A stretch of DNA of 64,000 nucleotides from Echinicola rosea (GCF_005281475.1 NZ_CP040106.1:1617501-1681500), one strand, 5' to 3'. Counted from the stretch's first letter, positions 8,634-18,885 are shown. The notes: a model not told the origin generated them from the sequence alone. Translations and numbers: made by a program.

Positions 8634-9317
8634 CTATAATTTTACCCCGCGAACCATTTCCTTTTTGCCCGGAGGGCCAGGAAGTGTTTCTACTTTTAAT
8701 CCCACTGCTGCAAGGTCTCTTTTTACCTGTCCTTTGGCACAATAGGTGACAAATACCGCCCCTGGGTTCATCGCGTCCACTACTTTTTGCAACAAGTCCT
8801 TGGACCATAATTCAGGCTGCTTGCTTGGTGCAAAGGCATCAAAGAACACCACATCCGTAGGGTACAGCTGTACTTTTTCCAAGGTGGTTTTGTCCTTCTT
8901 CATATTGAAATATGGTGTGATGGCGCCGCCTTTATCCCATTCTGCTTGATGAAGTTCATCAAAAGCCCCTTGATAAAGGCGAATATCCTGGTCGATATTT
9001 TTATAGTTGAGTTGGGTGTAGACCTCTTCAGGAACAGGGAATGGCTCAATGGTGTGGTAAAGCAACGGAACCTTGTTCTGCTCCGCCCAAACAAGCGCCA
9101 GCCAAGCATTCAGTCCCGTACCAAAACCAACCTCAAAGACCCGAATGGGTTTTTGGTGAGGGTGATGGGTAAACCAATAATCCAAGCCATAAAGAAAAAA
9201 CACGTGAATGGATTCCCGATAAGCGCCATGAAAAGAGTGGTAGGTCTCATCCAACTCGGGCACATAGAGCGAGTGGGATCCGTCTTCCGTTTCGATAAGT
9301 TTTATCGCTTTGTCCAT
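8634..9317 (-). CDS. mnmD: tRNA 5-methylaminomethyl-2-thiouridine methyltransferase MnmD
   Basis: Predicted 227-residue enzyme that completes the mnm5s2U wobble modification at position 34 of some tRNAs using S-adenosylmethionine. The SAM-binding glycine loop FEVGFGTGLNAWLAL is at about residues 61-75, and DVVFFDAFAPSKQPELW and a C-terminal PGPPGKKEMVRG are typical of the methyltransferase half of MnmC. It is the stand-alone form, without the oxidoreductase domain. The ATG at 9317 is chosen because it follows the ispF stop by one base; an upstream ATG at 9347 would overlap ispF. Translational coupling with ispF is likely. Confidence 0.92.
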   Translation of the reverse strand: MDKAIKLIETEDGSHSLYVPELDETYHSFHGAYRESIHVFFLYGLDYWFTHHPHQKPIRVFEVGFGTGLNAWLALVWAEQNKVPLLYHTIEPFPVPEEVYTQLNYKNIDQDIRLYQGAFDELHQAEWDKGGAITPYFNMKKDKTTLEKVQLYPTDVVFFDAFAPSKQPELWSKDLLQKVVDAMNPGAVFVTYCAKGQVKRDLAAVGLKVETLPGPPGKKEMVRGVKL

Positions 9318-9318
9318 A

Positions 9319-9804
9319 TCAGTTATTTTTATAAACAAGTGCCACACAGTAGGCGGAAACCCCTTCCTGTCTTCCTACAAAACCAAGCTTCTCGGTCGTG
9401 GTGGCCTTAATGGAGATATCCTCTTCCGAAATGCCCATCACTTCTGACAAGCAGGTTTTCATGGTATCGATGTGCGGGTTTACCTTTGGGAGTTGGAGAC
9501 AGATGGTGGTGTCCAGGTTGCCGATTTCGTAACCTTTTTCGCGGATCATTTTTAATACATCGGCCAGTAGGATCTTACTGTCGATGCCTTTATATTCCGG
9601 ATCCTGATCTGAGAAATGATGGCCAATGTCCCTCAAGTTGGCGGCACCTAGTAGGGCGTCGCAGATCACATGGATAAGTACATCGGCATCAGAGTGCCCT
9701 ACAGCACCTTTGCTATGTTCGAGTTTAATTCCTCCCAGCCAAAAGTCATAGCCTTCCCGCAGCTGGTGTACATCATAACCAAATCCAATTCTAAATTTAT
9801 TCAT
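9319..9804 (-). CDS. ispF: 2-C-methyl-D-erythritol 2,4-cyclodiphosphate synthase
   Basis: This 161-residue enzyme makes the cyclodiphosphate intermediate of the MEP isoprenoid pathway. It shows the zinc ligand motif GYDVHQL (residues 9-15, Asp11 and His13), the loop GHSDADVLIH, and DIGHHFSDQDPEYKG, all characteristic of IspF. An ATG at 9876 would add 24 unrelated residues, so the start at 9804 (MNKFRIGFGYDVH) is preferred; it gives the usual family length. It is followed by mnmD with almost no gap, so the two are probably cotranscribed. Confidence 0.95.
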   Translation of the reverse strand: MNKFRIGFGYDVHQLREGYDFWLGGIKLEHSKGAVGHSDADVLIHVICDALLGAANLRDIGHHFSDQDPEYKGIDSKILLADVLKMIREKGYEIGNLDTTICLQLPKVNPHIDTMKTCLSEVMGISEEDISIKATTTEKLGFVGRQEGVSAYCVALVYKNN

Positions 9805-10051
9805 GCGGTGAAGATAATGGATTTTGCCCAAATTTTTGAAATAACGCGGGTGGGAAGTAGGGAAATCGCTTTTCAACTATCTGTGAAGTGATGTCAGCTT
9901 GGGTGAGGGGAATGCTTTTGGATACTTTCCCTATTGTACCCTCCTATGTGCCTAATGTGGATGCCAAATAAGTTAGCTACTATAGGTTACTTTTTTCGAT
10001 GTCGTGGAGTCCGGGTTTAACTGAGATATTATACCGCTTACTTGATCATCC

Positions 10052-11293
10052 CTACTGCTTAGTGCTTTTATAATATAGCACAGAAGCATTGGATTCCTGG
10101 ATAGTAGCGCGTGCCATTTCGGAAATTTGGTCAGCAGAGATGGCTGTTTTTCGGTCATATTCGATCTGATAGATATCAGGTGATCCCAGTTGGGTGTAGT
10201 AAGCAAGGGTCATGGCCCGGTTTATGAGCTGGATAGATTCGTAGGTCTTCATGGCCTCCGCTTGGTTTTTGACCTTATCAAGTGTTTCCTTGGCGATGGT
10301 GTTTTCGATAAATTCTTGAACCACCTCGTCCAGTAATTTTTCGGCCTCTTCAGCGGACTTACCTTGCTCCATATTTCCGGAAAAAACCATCAACCCTGGA
10401 TCCAAGGCCCCAAGGATATAGCCGTTGCAGGAAGCAAAGACATCGGTGTTTTTGACCAACTTTTGTTCTAAAAGGGAAGATCTTCCGAAGCCTAAAATAT
10501 CGGTAATCAAATCACACTCCAGATAGCCATTTTGCATTCTTCCTGGCATGTGATAGGCTTTGTACAGGGCGTCAGTAGGCACGTCAGCCGAATGATAGAG
10601 GGTTCGTTTATGGGTTTGTTTGGGTTCTTCGAGGATGTCAGCTGATGAAGCGTTGGTTGGAGGGATGGGACCAAACCACTTTTTTGCCATTTCCAATACT
10701 TCCGAAGGTTTCACATCACCAGCGATTACAAGAATGGCATTGTTTGGCGCGTAATGGTGTTGATAGAATGACCGGATGTCTTCTTCTTCAAATCCTTCGA
10801 TATCTTTGATCTCCTTGCCTATGGTGGGCCATTGATAGGGATGGGCCTTATAGCAAAGTCCCCTCATCAAGTGCATGGCATCACCATAGGGCTGGTTTAG
10901 GTACCGCTGCTTAAACTCTTCAATAACTACCTTTCGCTGTGTTTCGATGGTCTTTTGGCCTAGGTTTAGCTGCAGCATCCTGTCCGATTCCAGCCAAAAA
11001 GCCGTTTCGATATTGGTGGCGGGAAGTGTGATGTAATAATTGGTGATATCGGTATTGGTAAAGGCATTGCATTCTCCACCAACGCGTTCCAGGGCACTGT
11101 CAAATTGGGGTACATTCTTGGACCCGCCAAACATCAAATGCTCAAAGTAATGGGCAAGACCTGTTTTTCCTGGGGCCTCATTGCGGGAGCCTACCTTATA
11201 GATAATATTGGAGACAGCCATCTTGGTGCTGTGATCTGGATGGATCAGTACCTGAAGGCCATTGTCCAATACATAATGTTCGTAATTGATCAT
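10052..11293 (-). CDS. M16 family zinc metallopeptidase
   Basis: Predicted 413-residue insulinase/processing-protease-type peptidase. The inverted zinc motif HxxEH is at residues 48-52 (GLAHYFEHLMFGG), with the third ligand near Glu125-Glu126 in KVVIEEFKQRY. The N-terminal catalytic M16 domain is followed by a C-terminal M16 domain (about 170-350). There is no signal peptide, so it is probably cytoplasmic. Many Bacteroidota carry two M16 genes in tandem; here there is only one. The gene stands alone, 548 bases after the ispF start and with 541 bases free before its own start. Confidence 0.92.
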   Translation of the reverse strand: MINYEHYVLDNGLQVLIHPDHSTKMAVSNIIYKVGSRNEAPGKTGLAHYFEHLMFGGSKNVPQFDSALERVGGECNAFTNTDITNYYITLPATNIETAFWLESDRMLQLNLGQKTIETQRKVVIEEFKQRYLNQPYGDAMHLMRGLCYKAHPYQWPTIGKEIKDIEGFEEEDIRSFYQHHYAPNNAILVIAGDVKPSEVLEMAKKWFGPIPPTNASSADILEEPKQTHKRTLYHSADVPTDALYKAYHMPGRMQNGYLECDLITDILGFGRSSLLEQKLVKNTDVFASCNGYILGALDPGLMVFSGNMEQGKSAEEAEKLLDEVVQEFIENTIAKETLDKVKNQAEAMKTYESIQLINRAMTLAYYTQLGSPDIYQIEYDRKTAISADQISEMARATIQESNASVLYYKSTKQ

Positions 11294-11834
11294 CGACTTG
11301 AATTGCTGATTTTCAAAAAAATATCTAAGACTTATATCGTCAATTAGACAAGGCTTTGAAAATACTTGTATGTGAATTTATCTGAGTAGTAAAACTACCG
11401 TTGGTCAGACGGTATAACATTACGCACCAACAAATCTAATAAAATCCTTGAACATTCATGCCCAAACGCACTAAATCAACGAAGCAACTGGGATTGTTCT
11501 GACTGGGATACTACCTGCCTCTATAAATATGGGGTCAAGTAATCTTTCTGGTAACGAGCAGTTTATGTTTTTAAGGATTCAGAATCCTTTCTCATATGTT
11601 CTTGGTTTTTACCATACCATATGCCCTAAACAGGGTAGGGGCAGCCGACAGGTAATTCAGCGAAATCCTAATTGTCTCGCCGAGGCAATTTAGGTGCCTT
11701 CAAAGACAAGTCCATCAACTTTGCCGCTTCCCTGGATCTAAATATGGTCAGTATTTTGCGGGGCTTGATCAATGAAAAAGGGCTCATCGCCCCCGTATAA
11801 CTGGAAAATCAACTAAATATGATGATGGTTCTTA
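11294..11834. other. Gene-poor interval with a gene remnant
   Basis: This interval separates the M16 peptidase start from the end of the HMA-domain gene. Apart from the coding remnant at 11693-11800, no complete ORF is supported. The bases around 11665-11695 form a loose dyad (CCTAATTG and CAATTTAGG). The region looks like decayed DNA left after loss of a gene. Confidence 0.4.
11693..11800 (+). pseudogene. C-terminal remnant of an unidentified protein
   Basis: A 35-codon stretch ending in TAA reads GAFKDKSINFAASLDLNMVS, then a Leu/Ile-rich tail ending IAPV. Its amphipathic, protein-like composition contrasts with the surroundings. It has no start codon and is closed upstream by a stop at about 11668. 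It is probably the tail of a deleted gene; the parent family is not recognised. Confidence 0.3.
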
Positions 11835-12038
11835 CTACGCTCCGATCGGTTCTCCTTCAAATCCGGCTGCTTTCAAGGCAGCTTGTGCCTCTGCTACTGT
11901 GGCTTCACCGGTTAAGGTCAGTATTTTTTGTGGATCATCGAGATCGACTTTCCATTCACTGTTGGGCAGTGCGTCCAGTAATGGCGTGACAGCTTTGATG
12001 CATCCTGTGCATTTGATATTGGTCTTTAGCTTGATCAT
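11835..12038 (-). CDS. Small heavy-metal-associated (HMA) domain protein, CopZ-like
   Basis: This 67-residue protein is a single ferredoxin-like HMA fold with the metal-binding CTGC at residues 10-13 (IKCTGCIKAV), a valine/leucine-rich strand region and the ending AALKAAGFEGEPIGA. Such proteins carry Cu(I) to P-type ATPases. An ATG at 12080 would add 14 residues with no HMA similarity, so 12038 is used. It lies downstream of copA on the same strand, 371 bases away, which supports a copper role. The residue before the first Cys is Lys rather than the more usual Met-x-Cys. Confidence 0.85.
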   Translation of the reverse strand: MIKLKTNIKCTGCIKAVTPLLDALPNSEWKVDLDDPQKILTLTGEATVAEAQAALKAAGFEGEPIGA

Positions 12039-12409
12039 GGTTTTGTTGTTTAAGGTTTGAAAGTTATAATATTCAATCACTGCCGTCCGATTAATTTCAC
12101 TTGCGCTGAAAACGTAGCTTTAAATGAAAAAAGATGAGATTTACTTCATTTCGTAAAACTACCCGTCCTTTGAATAGATGATAAGAAAGTCCCCTTTAGG
12201 GGATTTAGGGGCAGATTTGGACGAATTTTTTTCAATTCTAAAATCTTTACTTGGACGACAATAATATTCAATAAGTTCAAGAAGCTGTAGAATCGTCGAA
12301 CTGAAGGATTGTTTGAGTGGGAAATCCGATATTGGATTCGTGGTTCTACGATTCTAAAATCACCCAATTCTACCACATCATTTTACATTGGACATCCAGC
12401 ATGTAAGCT
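12039..12409. other. Spacer with inverted repeat between copA and the HMA gene
   Basis: No gene seen. Arms TAGAATCGTCGAAC (12288-12301) and GTTCTACGATTCTA (12343-12356) form a 14-bp stem with one mismatch. A GGGGATTTAGGGGC-type word near 12199 is a short G-rich piece. The hairpin may end or process the copA transcript, or be a dispersed palindromic element; there is no clear U-tract. Confidence 0.4.
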
Positions 12410-14602
12410 TCATCCCTTCTTTAGGCGGAGGCTATTGGTGACGACTGAGACCGAACTCAGTGCCATGGCCGCACCGGCTATCATGGGATTGAGGAGGAAG
12501 CCAAAGGTCGGGTAGAGTGCTCCCGCGGCAATAGGAATGCCGATAATATTATAAATAAACGCCCAAAAGAGGTTTTGACGAATGGTTTTGATGGTTCTTT
12601 TGGTGAGGTGGAGCATTTCGGGGACTTGCCTTAAGTCTCCATGTATCAGCGTAACTTTGGCGACGTTCATGGCGATATCTGTTCCTTTGCCCATGGCAAT
12701 GCTAAGGTCGGCAATGGCGAGTGCTTCACTGTCGTTGATGCCGTCCCCGATCATGGCCACCTTGTGTCCGGCAGCTTGCAAAGCTCGGATATGATCGGCT
12801 TTTTCGGATGGAAGCAAGCCTGCTTTATAGTGTTTGATATTTACTGCTTTGGCGATGATGGCAGCTGTTTTTTCTTGGTCTCCGGTAAGCATGTGTACAT
12901 CCAGTCCCATTTCTTGGAGGTCGGATATGGCATGTTGAGAGCCAGGTTTGAGTTGGTCGGTAATGCGGATGACGGCGATGATCCTATCACGCTTTGCCAT
13001 GTGGATGACAATTTCCCCGTTGGAAAGGCCATTTTCTTCGGCTTCTGTGAGTGATGGATCGGGCTTGTATCCTTTTTCGAGCAGCCAGCCTTTTTTGCCG
13101 ATTGCATAGGCCGTTCCTTCAAAGATAGCCGTAATGCCATTGCCAGTATGGGACTGGAACTGGTCAATAGGGGCTTTTTTATCATCTCCCCTTAGGTATT
13201 GGGTAACGGCTATTGCCAGCGGGTGTTCACTTTTGGCTTCCATTGCCAAGAGCACTTGTCGCTCTTTTTCTTGGCTACTGATGTCAGGGCTGAACAGAAT
13301 TGCTTTTACTTCCGGTTTGCCGGAGGTAATGGTCCCGGTTTTGTCCAGGATGATGGTATCCACGGCTTGACCTGCTTGGAGGCTTTCGGCATCTTTGATG
13401 AGCATTCCCAGCGATGCTCCTTTTCCAATCCCAGCCATGATGGCCGTGGGTGTGGCCAGTCCAAGGGCACAGGGGCAGGCAATGACCAAGACAGTGATAA
13501 ATGCCAGCATTCCATGTAGCCAAGGGTTTTCGGCACCACTAAATCCCCACACCAAAAGCGAGAGCAGCGCAATGGCGATGACCACTGGCACAAATACCGC
13601 TGTGATTTTATCCACCAGTCCTTGGACGGGAGCCTTGGAGCCTTGGGCTTCTTTGATCTTTTGGATAATCTGCGAAAGGACGGTCTCCTGTCCTGCCTGC
13701 TCCACTGTAAAGACAAAGCTGCCTTGTTGGTTGATTGTGCCTGCAAATACCTTCGCCCCGGTTTTTTTTTCGGCAGGAAGCGGTTCTCCAGTAAGCATAC
13801 TTTCATCCACAAAGCTATTGCCGTCCGTAATCTTTCCGTCCAGCGGGATTTTCTGGCCGGGTTTTACCAGCACCATTTCACCCGGAGCTACTTCACTGGT
13901 CTTTTTGGTCAGCTCTTGGTCATTGATCAGGATGGTGACTTCACTGGGCTGCAATCCCATCAGCTTTTTGAGCGCTTCGGTAGTGCCCGTTTTGGCTCCC
14001 GATTCCAACATCCTGCCCAGTAGAATCAGGAAAATGATGACCCCAGCCGCTTCGAAGTACACATGTGGTTCGATTCCCCTTTGGGCCAGCCATGCTGGAA
14101 AAAACGTGTTGAACGTGCTGTATAGATAGGCTATGCCAGTACTTATGGCTACCAAGGTGTCCATATTGGCTGCCCCGTGTTTGGCCTGGCGCAGCGCATT
14201 GGTGAAAAACTGCCGTCCAAATACAAAGAGGACAGGAGTGGTCAATAGCCACATGATCATATTGGCATAAGGGATGGCCGAAAGAAACATGCCAATGACA
14301 AATACCGGAAAGACCAATATCCCTGCTGCAAGGGTGTTCTTTCGGAGTTTTTGATAGGCTTTCTGTTGGAGGACTTCAGGGTCTTGTTCTCGCTCAATAA
14401 GGAGATCATAGCCGGCATCACGTACAGATTTCTGGAGGAGGGTTGGGTCGGTGTTTTCTTCCAATTCCACGAGCGCGGTATGGTTGGCAAAATTGACACT
14501 GGCTTTTTTTACGCCCATTTGGTTGTTCAGTGTCTTTTCTACAGTATTGGCGCAGCCTGCACAGGTCATGCCGGTCACAGGCCATTCTATTTTATTGCTC
14601 AT
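12410..14602 (-). CDS. copA: Cu(I)-translocating P-type ATPase
   Basis: Predicted 730-residue inner-membrane copper exporter. Order: one N-terminal HMA domain with [10 protein letters not shown] (Cys14, Cys17), two paired helices before the core, the actuator motif TGEPLPAEK, the transmembrane CPC motif ([11 protein letters not shown], near residue 375), the phosphorylation site [11 protein letters not shown] (near 420), the SEHPLA loop of the nucleotide domain, and the hinge [14 protein letters not shown]-terminal YNIIG and MALSSVSV match the PIB-1 copper-specific signatures. Length is normal. It lies on the same strand as the HMA protein gene. No regulator gene is adjacent. Confidence 0.95.
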   Translation of the reverse strand: MSNKIEWPVTGMTCAGCANTVEKTLNNQMGVKKASVNFANHTALVELEENTDPTLLQKSVRDAGYDLLIEREQDPEVLQQKAYQKLRKNTLAAGILVFPVFVIGMFLSAIPYANMIMWLLTTPVLFVFGRQFFTNALRQAKHGAANMDTLVAISTGIAYLYSTFNTFFPAWLAQRGIEPHVYFEAAGVIIFLILLGRMLESGAKTGTTEALKKLMGLQPSEVTILINDQELTKKTSEVAPGEMVLVKPGQKIPLDGKITDGNSFVDESMLTGEPLPAEKKTGAKVFAGTINQQGSFVFTVEQAGQETVLSQIIQKIKEAQGSKAPVQGLVDKITAVFVPVVIAIALLSLLVWGFSGAENPWLHGMLAFITVLVIACPCALGLATPTAIMAGIGKGASLGMLIKDAESLQAGQAVDTIILDKTGTITSGKPEVKAILFSPDISSQEKERQVLLAMEAKSEHPLAIAVTQYLRGDDKKAPIDQFQSHTGNGITAIFEGTAYAIGKKGWLLEKGYKPDPSLTEAEENGLSNGEIVIHMAKRDRIIAVIRITDQLKPGSQHAISDLQEMGLDVHMLTGDQEKTAAIIAKAVNIKHYKAGLLPSEKADHIRALQAAGHKVAMIGDGINDSEALAIADLSIAMGKGTDIAMNVAKVTLIHGDLRQVPEMLHLTKRTIKTIRQNLFWAFIYNIIGIPIAAGALYPTFGFLLNPMIAGAAMALSSVSVVTNSLRLKKG

Positions 14603-14811
14603 GTTATGATGTTCTAAGGATATTCTTGGAATTTACATCTTCTGGTACAAAGTTACAGGAGGAAAAGCTTGAGGGGTTACATAATTTTTGATCAAATTAA
14701 ACTGAGGGAGCAGGATTCCGGTTTTCAAGAAAAAATCCCGAACTTTAAGGGGCTTATATCAGTTAAACCACCTAAAGCCCTTTTTCAGCGCATCAAAAAC
14801 CTTCAGAATTT

Positions 14812-16377
14812 ATGTTGAAATCTACTGTAGAGCCCGAGTGTACCGGGCAGTTTTCACCATTGTTTATCGATTATATCCGACAGCAAGAGAAGCTTGCACC
14901 TTTCTACAATGCCTTTCCGAATTTGGATAATTTTGGGTCAGCCATCAGAAACAGGCAATTTGATCCATATAAGCGGGAGGTGTTGGTAGCGGCATTGAGA
15001 GCGCAGTATGAGGGTGTCGAAATAAGCGAGAAGGTGGTGGAAAATGTCGATGCATTGGAAAATGAGAACACCTTTACGGTGACCACAGGGCATCAACTCA
15101 ATCTTTTTACCGGGCCCCTGTACTTTATTTACAAGATTGTGTCCACGGTCAACCTCGCCAAGCAATTGGGGGAAGCGTATCCCCAATACCGCTTTGTGCC
15201 GGTGTATTGGATGGCATCGGAAGACCATGACTTTGAAGAGATCAATTACTTTCATTACGGAGGAAAGAAATACAGCTGGAGTACCGATCAAAAAGGTGCT
15301 GTGGGTGATTTTGCTTTGGATGGCACGATGGAGGAGCTGCTTAAGGAGGCGAATTTTGTTCCCGACTTTTTCAAGGAGGCCTATCGCAAAAACACCACCT
15401 TGGCTGAGGCAGTGAGGCAGTATGTCAATCACCTGTTTGGTGACAAAGGCCTGGTGATCGTGGATGGCCATGACCCAAAACTGAAGGAGTTGTTTGTACC
15501 GATCATAAAGGATGAATTGCGTTCAGGAAAAGCCAATGACCTGGTCAATGCACAGACGCAAAAACTGGAAGATCTGGGCTATAAGAGCCAGATTTTTCCC
15601 CGAGAAATCAATTTTTTCTACTTGGATAAAGGCATCCGTAGCCGGATCGTAAAGACCAAGAGAGGATTTGAGGTACTGGATACAGGGAAGGTTTTTACGG
15701 AAGGAGAGCTGTTGGATTTGGTAGGAGAAGATCCTGCCAGGTTTAGCCCAAATGTGGTGTTGCGACCACTTTACCAAGAGTATATATTACCTAATATCGC
15801 CTACCTCGGAGGGCCTGCCGAGGTGGCCTATTGGCTGCAATTGAAAAGCGTATTTGATCATTATGAGGTGGATTATCCCATGATCCTTCCCCGTAATTTT
15901 GCCATGATCAAGAATATAAAGGTGCAGCGAAAAGCGACCGCACTAGGACTGGATGAGGTATCTTTATTTGCTTCTTACGATGAGTTGAAAAAGCGCTATG
16001 TAAAGGCCAATGCCCAGTCGGATTTGGATCTGACAAAGGAAAAGAAGGCCTTGTCAGCAGTATTTGAACAGTTGGGAGATGAGGCGGTCGAAATAGACAG
16101 TACCCTGAAGCATTCTGCGGAGGCGGCAAAGGTGAGGGCACTCAAGGTCCTGGAGCATTTTGGCAGGAAGCTGCGTCAAGGTGAAGAGCGAAAGATGGAA
16201 GTGGCCCTGAGAAGGCTTGGAGAGGTCAAGGAAATGCTATTCCCTAGCGGTACACCGCAAGAGCGGAGGATTAATTTCCTCGAATTTTACCTTGCCGACG
16301 AGCAGTTTGTCGAGGGCCTATATGCGCATTTTGATCCGTTGGATTTTAACTATGTCATATTGGAACAGGATGGATGA
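14812..16377 (+). CDS. bshC: Bacillithiol biosynthesis cysteine-adding enzyme BshC
   Basis: This 521-residue enzyme is assigned to the last step of bacillithiol synthesis, joining cysteine to glucosaminyl-malate. Recognised stretches include TVTTGHQLNLFTGPLYFIYK near residue 85, VPVYWMASEDHDFEEINY near 130, and YLGGPAEVAYWLQLK near 335. The C-terminal third contains a helical coiled-coil region (about 395-470). Length fits the family. The stop overlaps the start of the cyclo-ligase gene by 8 bases, which indicates a shared transcript. BshA and BshB are not in this window. Confidence 0.93.
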   Translation: MLKSTVEPECTGQFSPLFIDYIRQQEKLAPFYNAFPNLDNFGSAIRNRQFDPYKREVLVAALRAQYEGVEISEKVVENVDALENENTFTVTTGHQLNLFTGPLYFIYKIVSTVNLAKQLGEAYPQYRFVPVYWMASEDHDFEEINYFHYGGKKYSWSTDQKGAVGDFALDGTMEELLKEANFVPDFFKEAYRKNTTLAEAVRQYVNHLFGDKGLVIVDGHDPKLKELFVPIIKDELRSGKANDLVNAQTQKLEDLGYKSQIFPREINFFYLDKGIRSRIVKTKRGFEVLDTGKVFTEGELLDLVGEDPARFSPNVVLRPLYQEYILPNIAYLGGPAEVAYWLQLKSVFDHYEVDYPMILPRNFAMIKNIKVQRKATALGLDEVSLFASYDELKKRYVKANAQSDLDLTKEKKALSAVFEQLGDEAVEIDSTLKHSAEAAKVRALKVLEHFGRKLRQGEERKMEVALRRLGEVKEMLFPSGTPQERRINFLEFYLADEQFVEGLYAHFDPLDFNYVILEQDG

Positions 16378-16942
16378 AAAGAGCCTTCTTAGAAAGCGCT
16401 ATAAGGAAAAAAGAAAAGCGCTTGGCGCCAAGCGAAAAGCTGATCTAGATGTTCGGCTTATGCATCAAGTGGTGGATTATTGCCGTGCGCATCGGCGATT
16501 TCAGCATTTTCATATTTTTTTACCGATTTCGAAGATGTTCGAGATTGATACTTTTCCTATGGTCAAGGCATTGCTGGCAGCGGGGAAGCAGGTTTATACC
16601 TCCATTGCAGACCATGAAGCGGGAGGGATGACGACTGTAGAAATCTCCTCGGATACCCAGTATGTAAATGACCAATGGGGTATTCCTGTACCCATAGAAG
16701 CCAAGGAGGCGGATGAAACGCAGGTTGATGTTGTATTTGTGCCACTTTTGGTATGCGATTTGAAAGGTAATCGAATTGGATATGGCAAGGGGTTTTATGA
16801 CCGTTTTTTGGCAGATTTGTCCCCAGAGGTATTTAAAGTAGGGTTGTCTTACTTTGTTCCGGAAGTATCCATTTCGGCAGAAGCGCATGACATTCCATTG
16901 GATATTTGTATTTTGCCGAGCGGAATTATAGAGTTCAACTAA
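16370..16942 (+). CDS. 5-formyltetrahydrofolate cyclo-ligase
   Basis: Predicted 190-residue enzyme that converts 5-formyl-THF to 5,10-methenyl-THF with ATP, recycling a folate side product. It starts with a basic helix (LLRKRYKEKRKALGAKRK) and has the diagnostic phosphate loop DLKGNRIGYGKGFYDRFLAD, preceded by VVFVPLLVCD. The ATG at 16370 overlaps the bshC stop; an earlier ATG at 16217 lies deep in bshC and is rejected. The PurU deformylase elsewhere in the window also serves the folate one-carbon pool. Confidence 0.93.
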   Translation: MDEKSLLRKRYKEKRKALGAKRKADLDVRLMHQVVDYCRAHRRFQHFHIFLPISKMFEIDTFPMVKALLAAGKQVYTSIADHEAGGMTTVEISSDTQYVNDQWGIPVPIEAKEADETQVDVVFVPLLVCDLKGNRIGYGKGFYDRFLADLSPEVFKVGLSYFVPEVSISAEAHDIPLDICILPSGIIEFN

Positions 16943-16966
16943 ACCAACATTATTAAATTTATTTCT

Positions 16967-17452
16967 ATGATCAAGAAAGCACTTATTGCCGCTTTTGTGG
17001 TGACGGTTTTGGCCGTCAGTAATCGAGCTGAAGCCCAGACGTATTCTACCGGTGTCGGCCTAAGGGCGGGCGTTTCCAATGGCTTGACGGTAAAACATTT
17101 TATTTCCTTGGACGAGGCCATTGAGGGGATGCTGCACACCCGATGGAAGGGATTAATGGTCACCGGACTGTATGAGAAGCACAAAGATATCCGTGAAGTG
17201 AGGGGCTTGAAGTGGTTTTACGGTGGTGGTGCGCATATCGGGACCTGGGGAGATCGCAGTGATCCTCCATTTCATGATTATGATGACAGCTATACCGTGT
17301 TTGGTATCGATGGTATCATCGGGCTGGATTATAAGTTTATCGATGCGCCGGTGAACCTATCCTTGGATTATAAGCCTGCTTTTAACATTACCGATGACGT
17401 AGGCTGGTGGGGAGATGAGATTGCCCTGTCCATTCGCTTTACGTTTCATTGA
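16967..17452 (+). CDS. Small outer-membrane beta-barrel-like protein
   Basis: This 161-residue protein has a clear signal peptide (MIKKALIAAFVVTVLAVS, cleaved after RAEAQ) and a mature part of alternating polar and aromatic strands with YSTGVGLRAGVSNGLTVK at the start and IALSIRFTFH at the end. A terminal aromatic residue near the end is typical of small barrel proteins. It resembles generic Bacteroidota opacity-type barrels; no specific function can be given. It is 24 bases after the cyclo-ligase and on the same strand. Confidence 0.75.
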   Translation: MIKKALIAAFVVTVLAVSNRAEAQTYSTGVGLRAGVSNGLTVKHFISLDEAIEGMLHTRWKGLMVTGLYEKHKDIREVRGLKWFYGGGAHIGTWGDRSDPPFHDYDDSYTVFGIDGIIGLDYKFIDAPVNLSLDYKPAFNITDDVGWWGDEIALSIRFTFH

Positions 17453-17521
17453 TAAAGTGGCATCACGGCTTTATAAAACCTTCTAGCATTAATATCTTTT
17501 CCAACTTTAAACCTAAAAACC

Positions 17522-18646
17522 ATGGCCCAGCCCATTTGGATAATGACTTCGGCATTTGACCAGTTGAACTTGGATGAAGTGATCAAGAAAGCCCATGAAA
17601 CAGGAGTTCAGGGACTCGATGTGTGTGTATTCCGAAAGGACGGCACGCGAGATGATTTTGTGGCGACACATTTGGATTATGATCATTTTACACTCGATAC
17701 GGCCAAGGAAGTGCTGGATAAGTTTAACAGTGCCAAGTTGCGGCTTTCCATCGGGGCTTTTGACAACCTCATCGGTGGCGATCCTGCACAAAGGATCAAA
17801 AACCAAAACCACCTGCTGAAGCTTATCCGAATAGCCCATTTGCTGGGCGGAGATGCCAATGATGTAAAAGTGGGGACTTTTGTGGGGTATAACCATGATC
17901 TGGGAAATCAGGAGAATGGTTTTGAGAAAAATCTGGAGGAGTACGCTAAGGTATTTAGCCCTATCATCAAGTATGCCGAGGATTTGGGCGTGACAGTACT
18001 GTATGAAAACTGCCCAATGGAGGGCTGGCGGTCGGCAGGCTATACCAGCACCTTCAATAATCTTCCCGGTGTGCTGGCTGCACGCAAGCTGATGTATGCC
18101 ATGATCCCCAGCAAAGCCCATGGTGAAATATATGACCCATCACATGACGTTTGGCAGCACACCGACCCTGTGGAAGTGATCAGGCATACGGACATGGATC
18201 GGCTGAAGCGCATCCATGTAAAATCCACCCGAAACAATGCGGATCCTTACTGGGGAAATATGTACCCTACACAGTTGGTGGATAAAAGCCTAGCAGATCG
18301 AGCGGGTGTACCTACTGCCGAGCATGAATGGGACCGGCACCATTATGAGGCTACTTTGCCCGGTTTTGGTGTGGGGGACAGCATGGATTGGCGGCGATTT
18401 ATCACTACGCTGCAAGAGAAGGGCTTTTCGGGGCCTTTTGAAATCGAAAATGAAGCGGGGCTCTCCAAAGGAACCGGAAATATGGCCGCCATTATGCAAG
18501 GCTACAAGGCTACCGTCCTCAACCTCAGTCCACTGCTATGGCCCCTTACGGAAGATGGCTACCAGTATCCCGCTGAGGAGTTTAAAGAAATGAAGGCTTT
18601 GGCGGGAAAGGATATTCCTGTAGTGACCATGGAGGAGCTGGGGTAA
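17522..18646 (+). CDS. Sugar phosphate isomerase/epimerase family protein
   Basis: Predicted 374-residue TIM-barrel protein of the AP-endonuclease-2-like family. Evidence: the N-terminal SAFDQLNLDEVIKKAHETGV, the metal-ligand area VLYENCPMEGW, YDPSHDVWQHTDPVEVI, the strand RIHVKSTRNN, and the C-terminal FEIENEAGL. These proteins isomerise or epimerise sugars or act on related polyols with a divalent metal. No signal peptide is seen. No sugar transporter or dehydrogenase is adjacent, so the substrate cannot be inferred from context. Confidence 0.87.
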   Translation: MAQPIWIMTSAFDQLNLDEVIKKAHETGVQGLDVCVFRKDGTRDDFVATHLDYDHFTLDTAKEVLDKFNSAKLRLSIGAFDNLIGGDPAQRIKNQNHLLKLIRIAHLLGGDANDVKVGTFVGYNHDLGNQENGFEKNLEEYAKVFSPIIKYAEDLGVTVLYENCPMEGWRSAGYTSTFNNLPGVLAARKLMYAMIPSKAHGEIYDPSHDVWQHTDPVEVIRHTDMDRLKRIHVKSTRNNADPYWGNMYPTQLVDKSLADRAGVPTAEHEWDRHHYEATLPGFGVGDSMDWRRFITTLQEKGFSGPFEIENEAGLSKGTGNMAAIMQGYKATVLNLSPLLWPLTEDGYQYPAEEFKEMKALAGKDIPVVTMEELG

Positions 18647-18843
18647 GGGAATTAATCTGCCATTAAATTGGTGATGACATCGATATGGTGACAAGATGCA
18701 TTTACCCCTATTGTTTCTTATGCGGTTAACACCAAGTCATGTCAAAAAAACTAATTCGGGGTGTTGAGTTAAAGAATATATGAAGATAATTTTTTTGCGT
18801 ATAAGTGCGTAGTTGTTTATTTGATTAAAGTAAGTGGGAGGGT

Positions 18844-18883
18844 TAAATTAGGTGAAATTATTAATTGTTTTAAACCTAATTTA
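18844..18883 (+). promoter_or_regulatory. Inverted repeat at the translation start of the cysteine-rich peptide gene
   Basis: Arms TAAATTAGG (18844-18852) and CCTAATTTA (18875-18883) are perfectly complementary, with a 22-base loop, and end two bases before the ATG at 18886. The hairpin would cover the ribosome-binding region, so it could control translation, or mark an operator in DNA. Confidence 0.45.
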
Positions 18884-18885
18884 TT

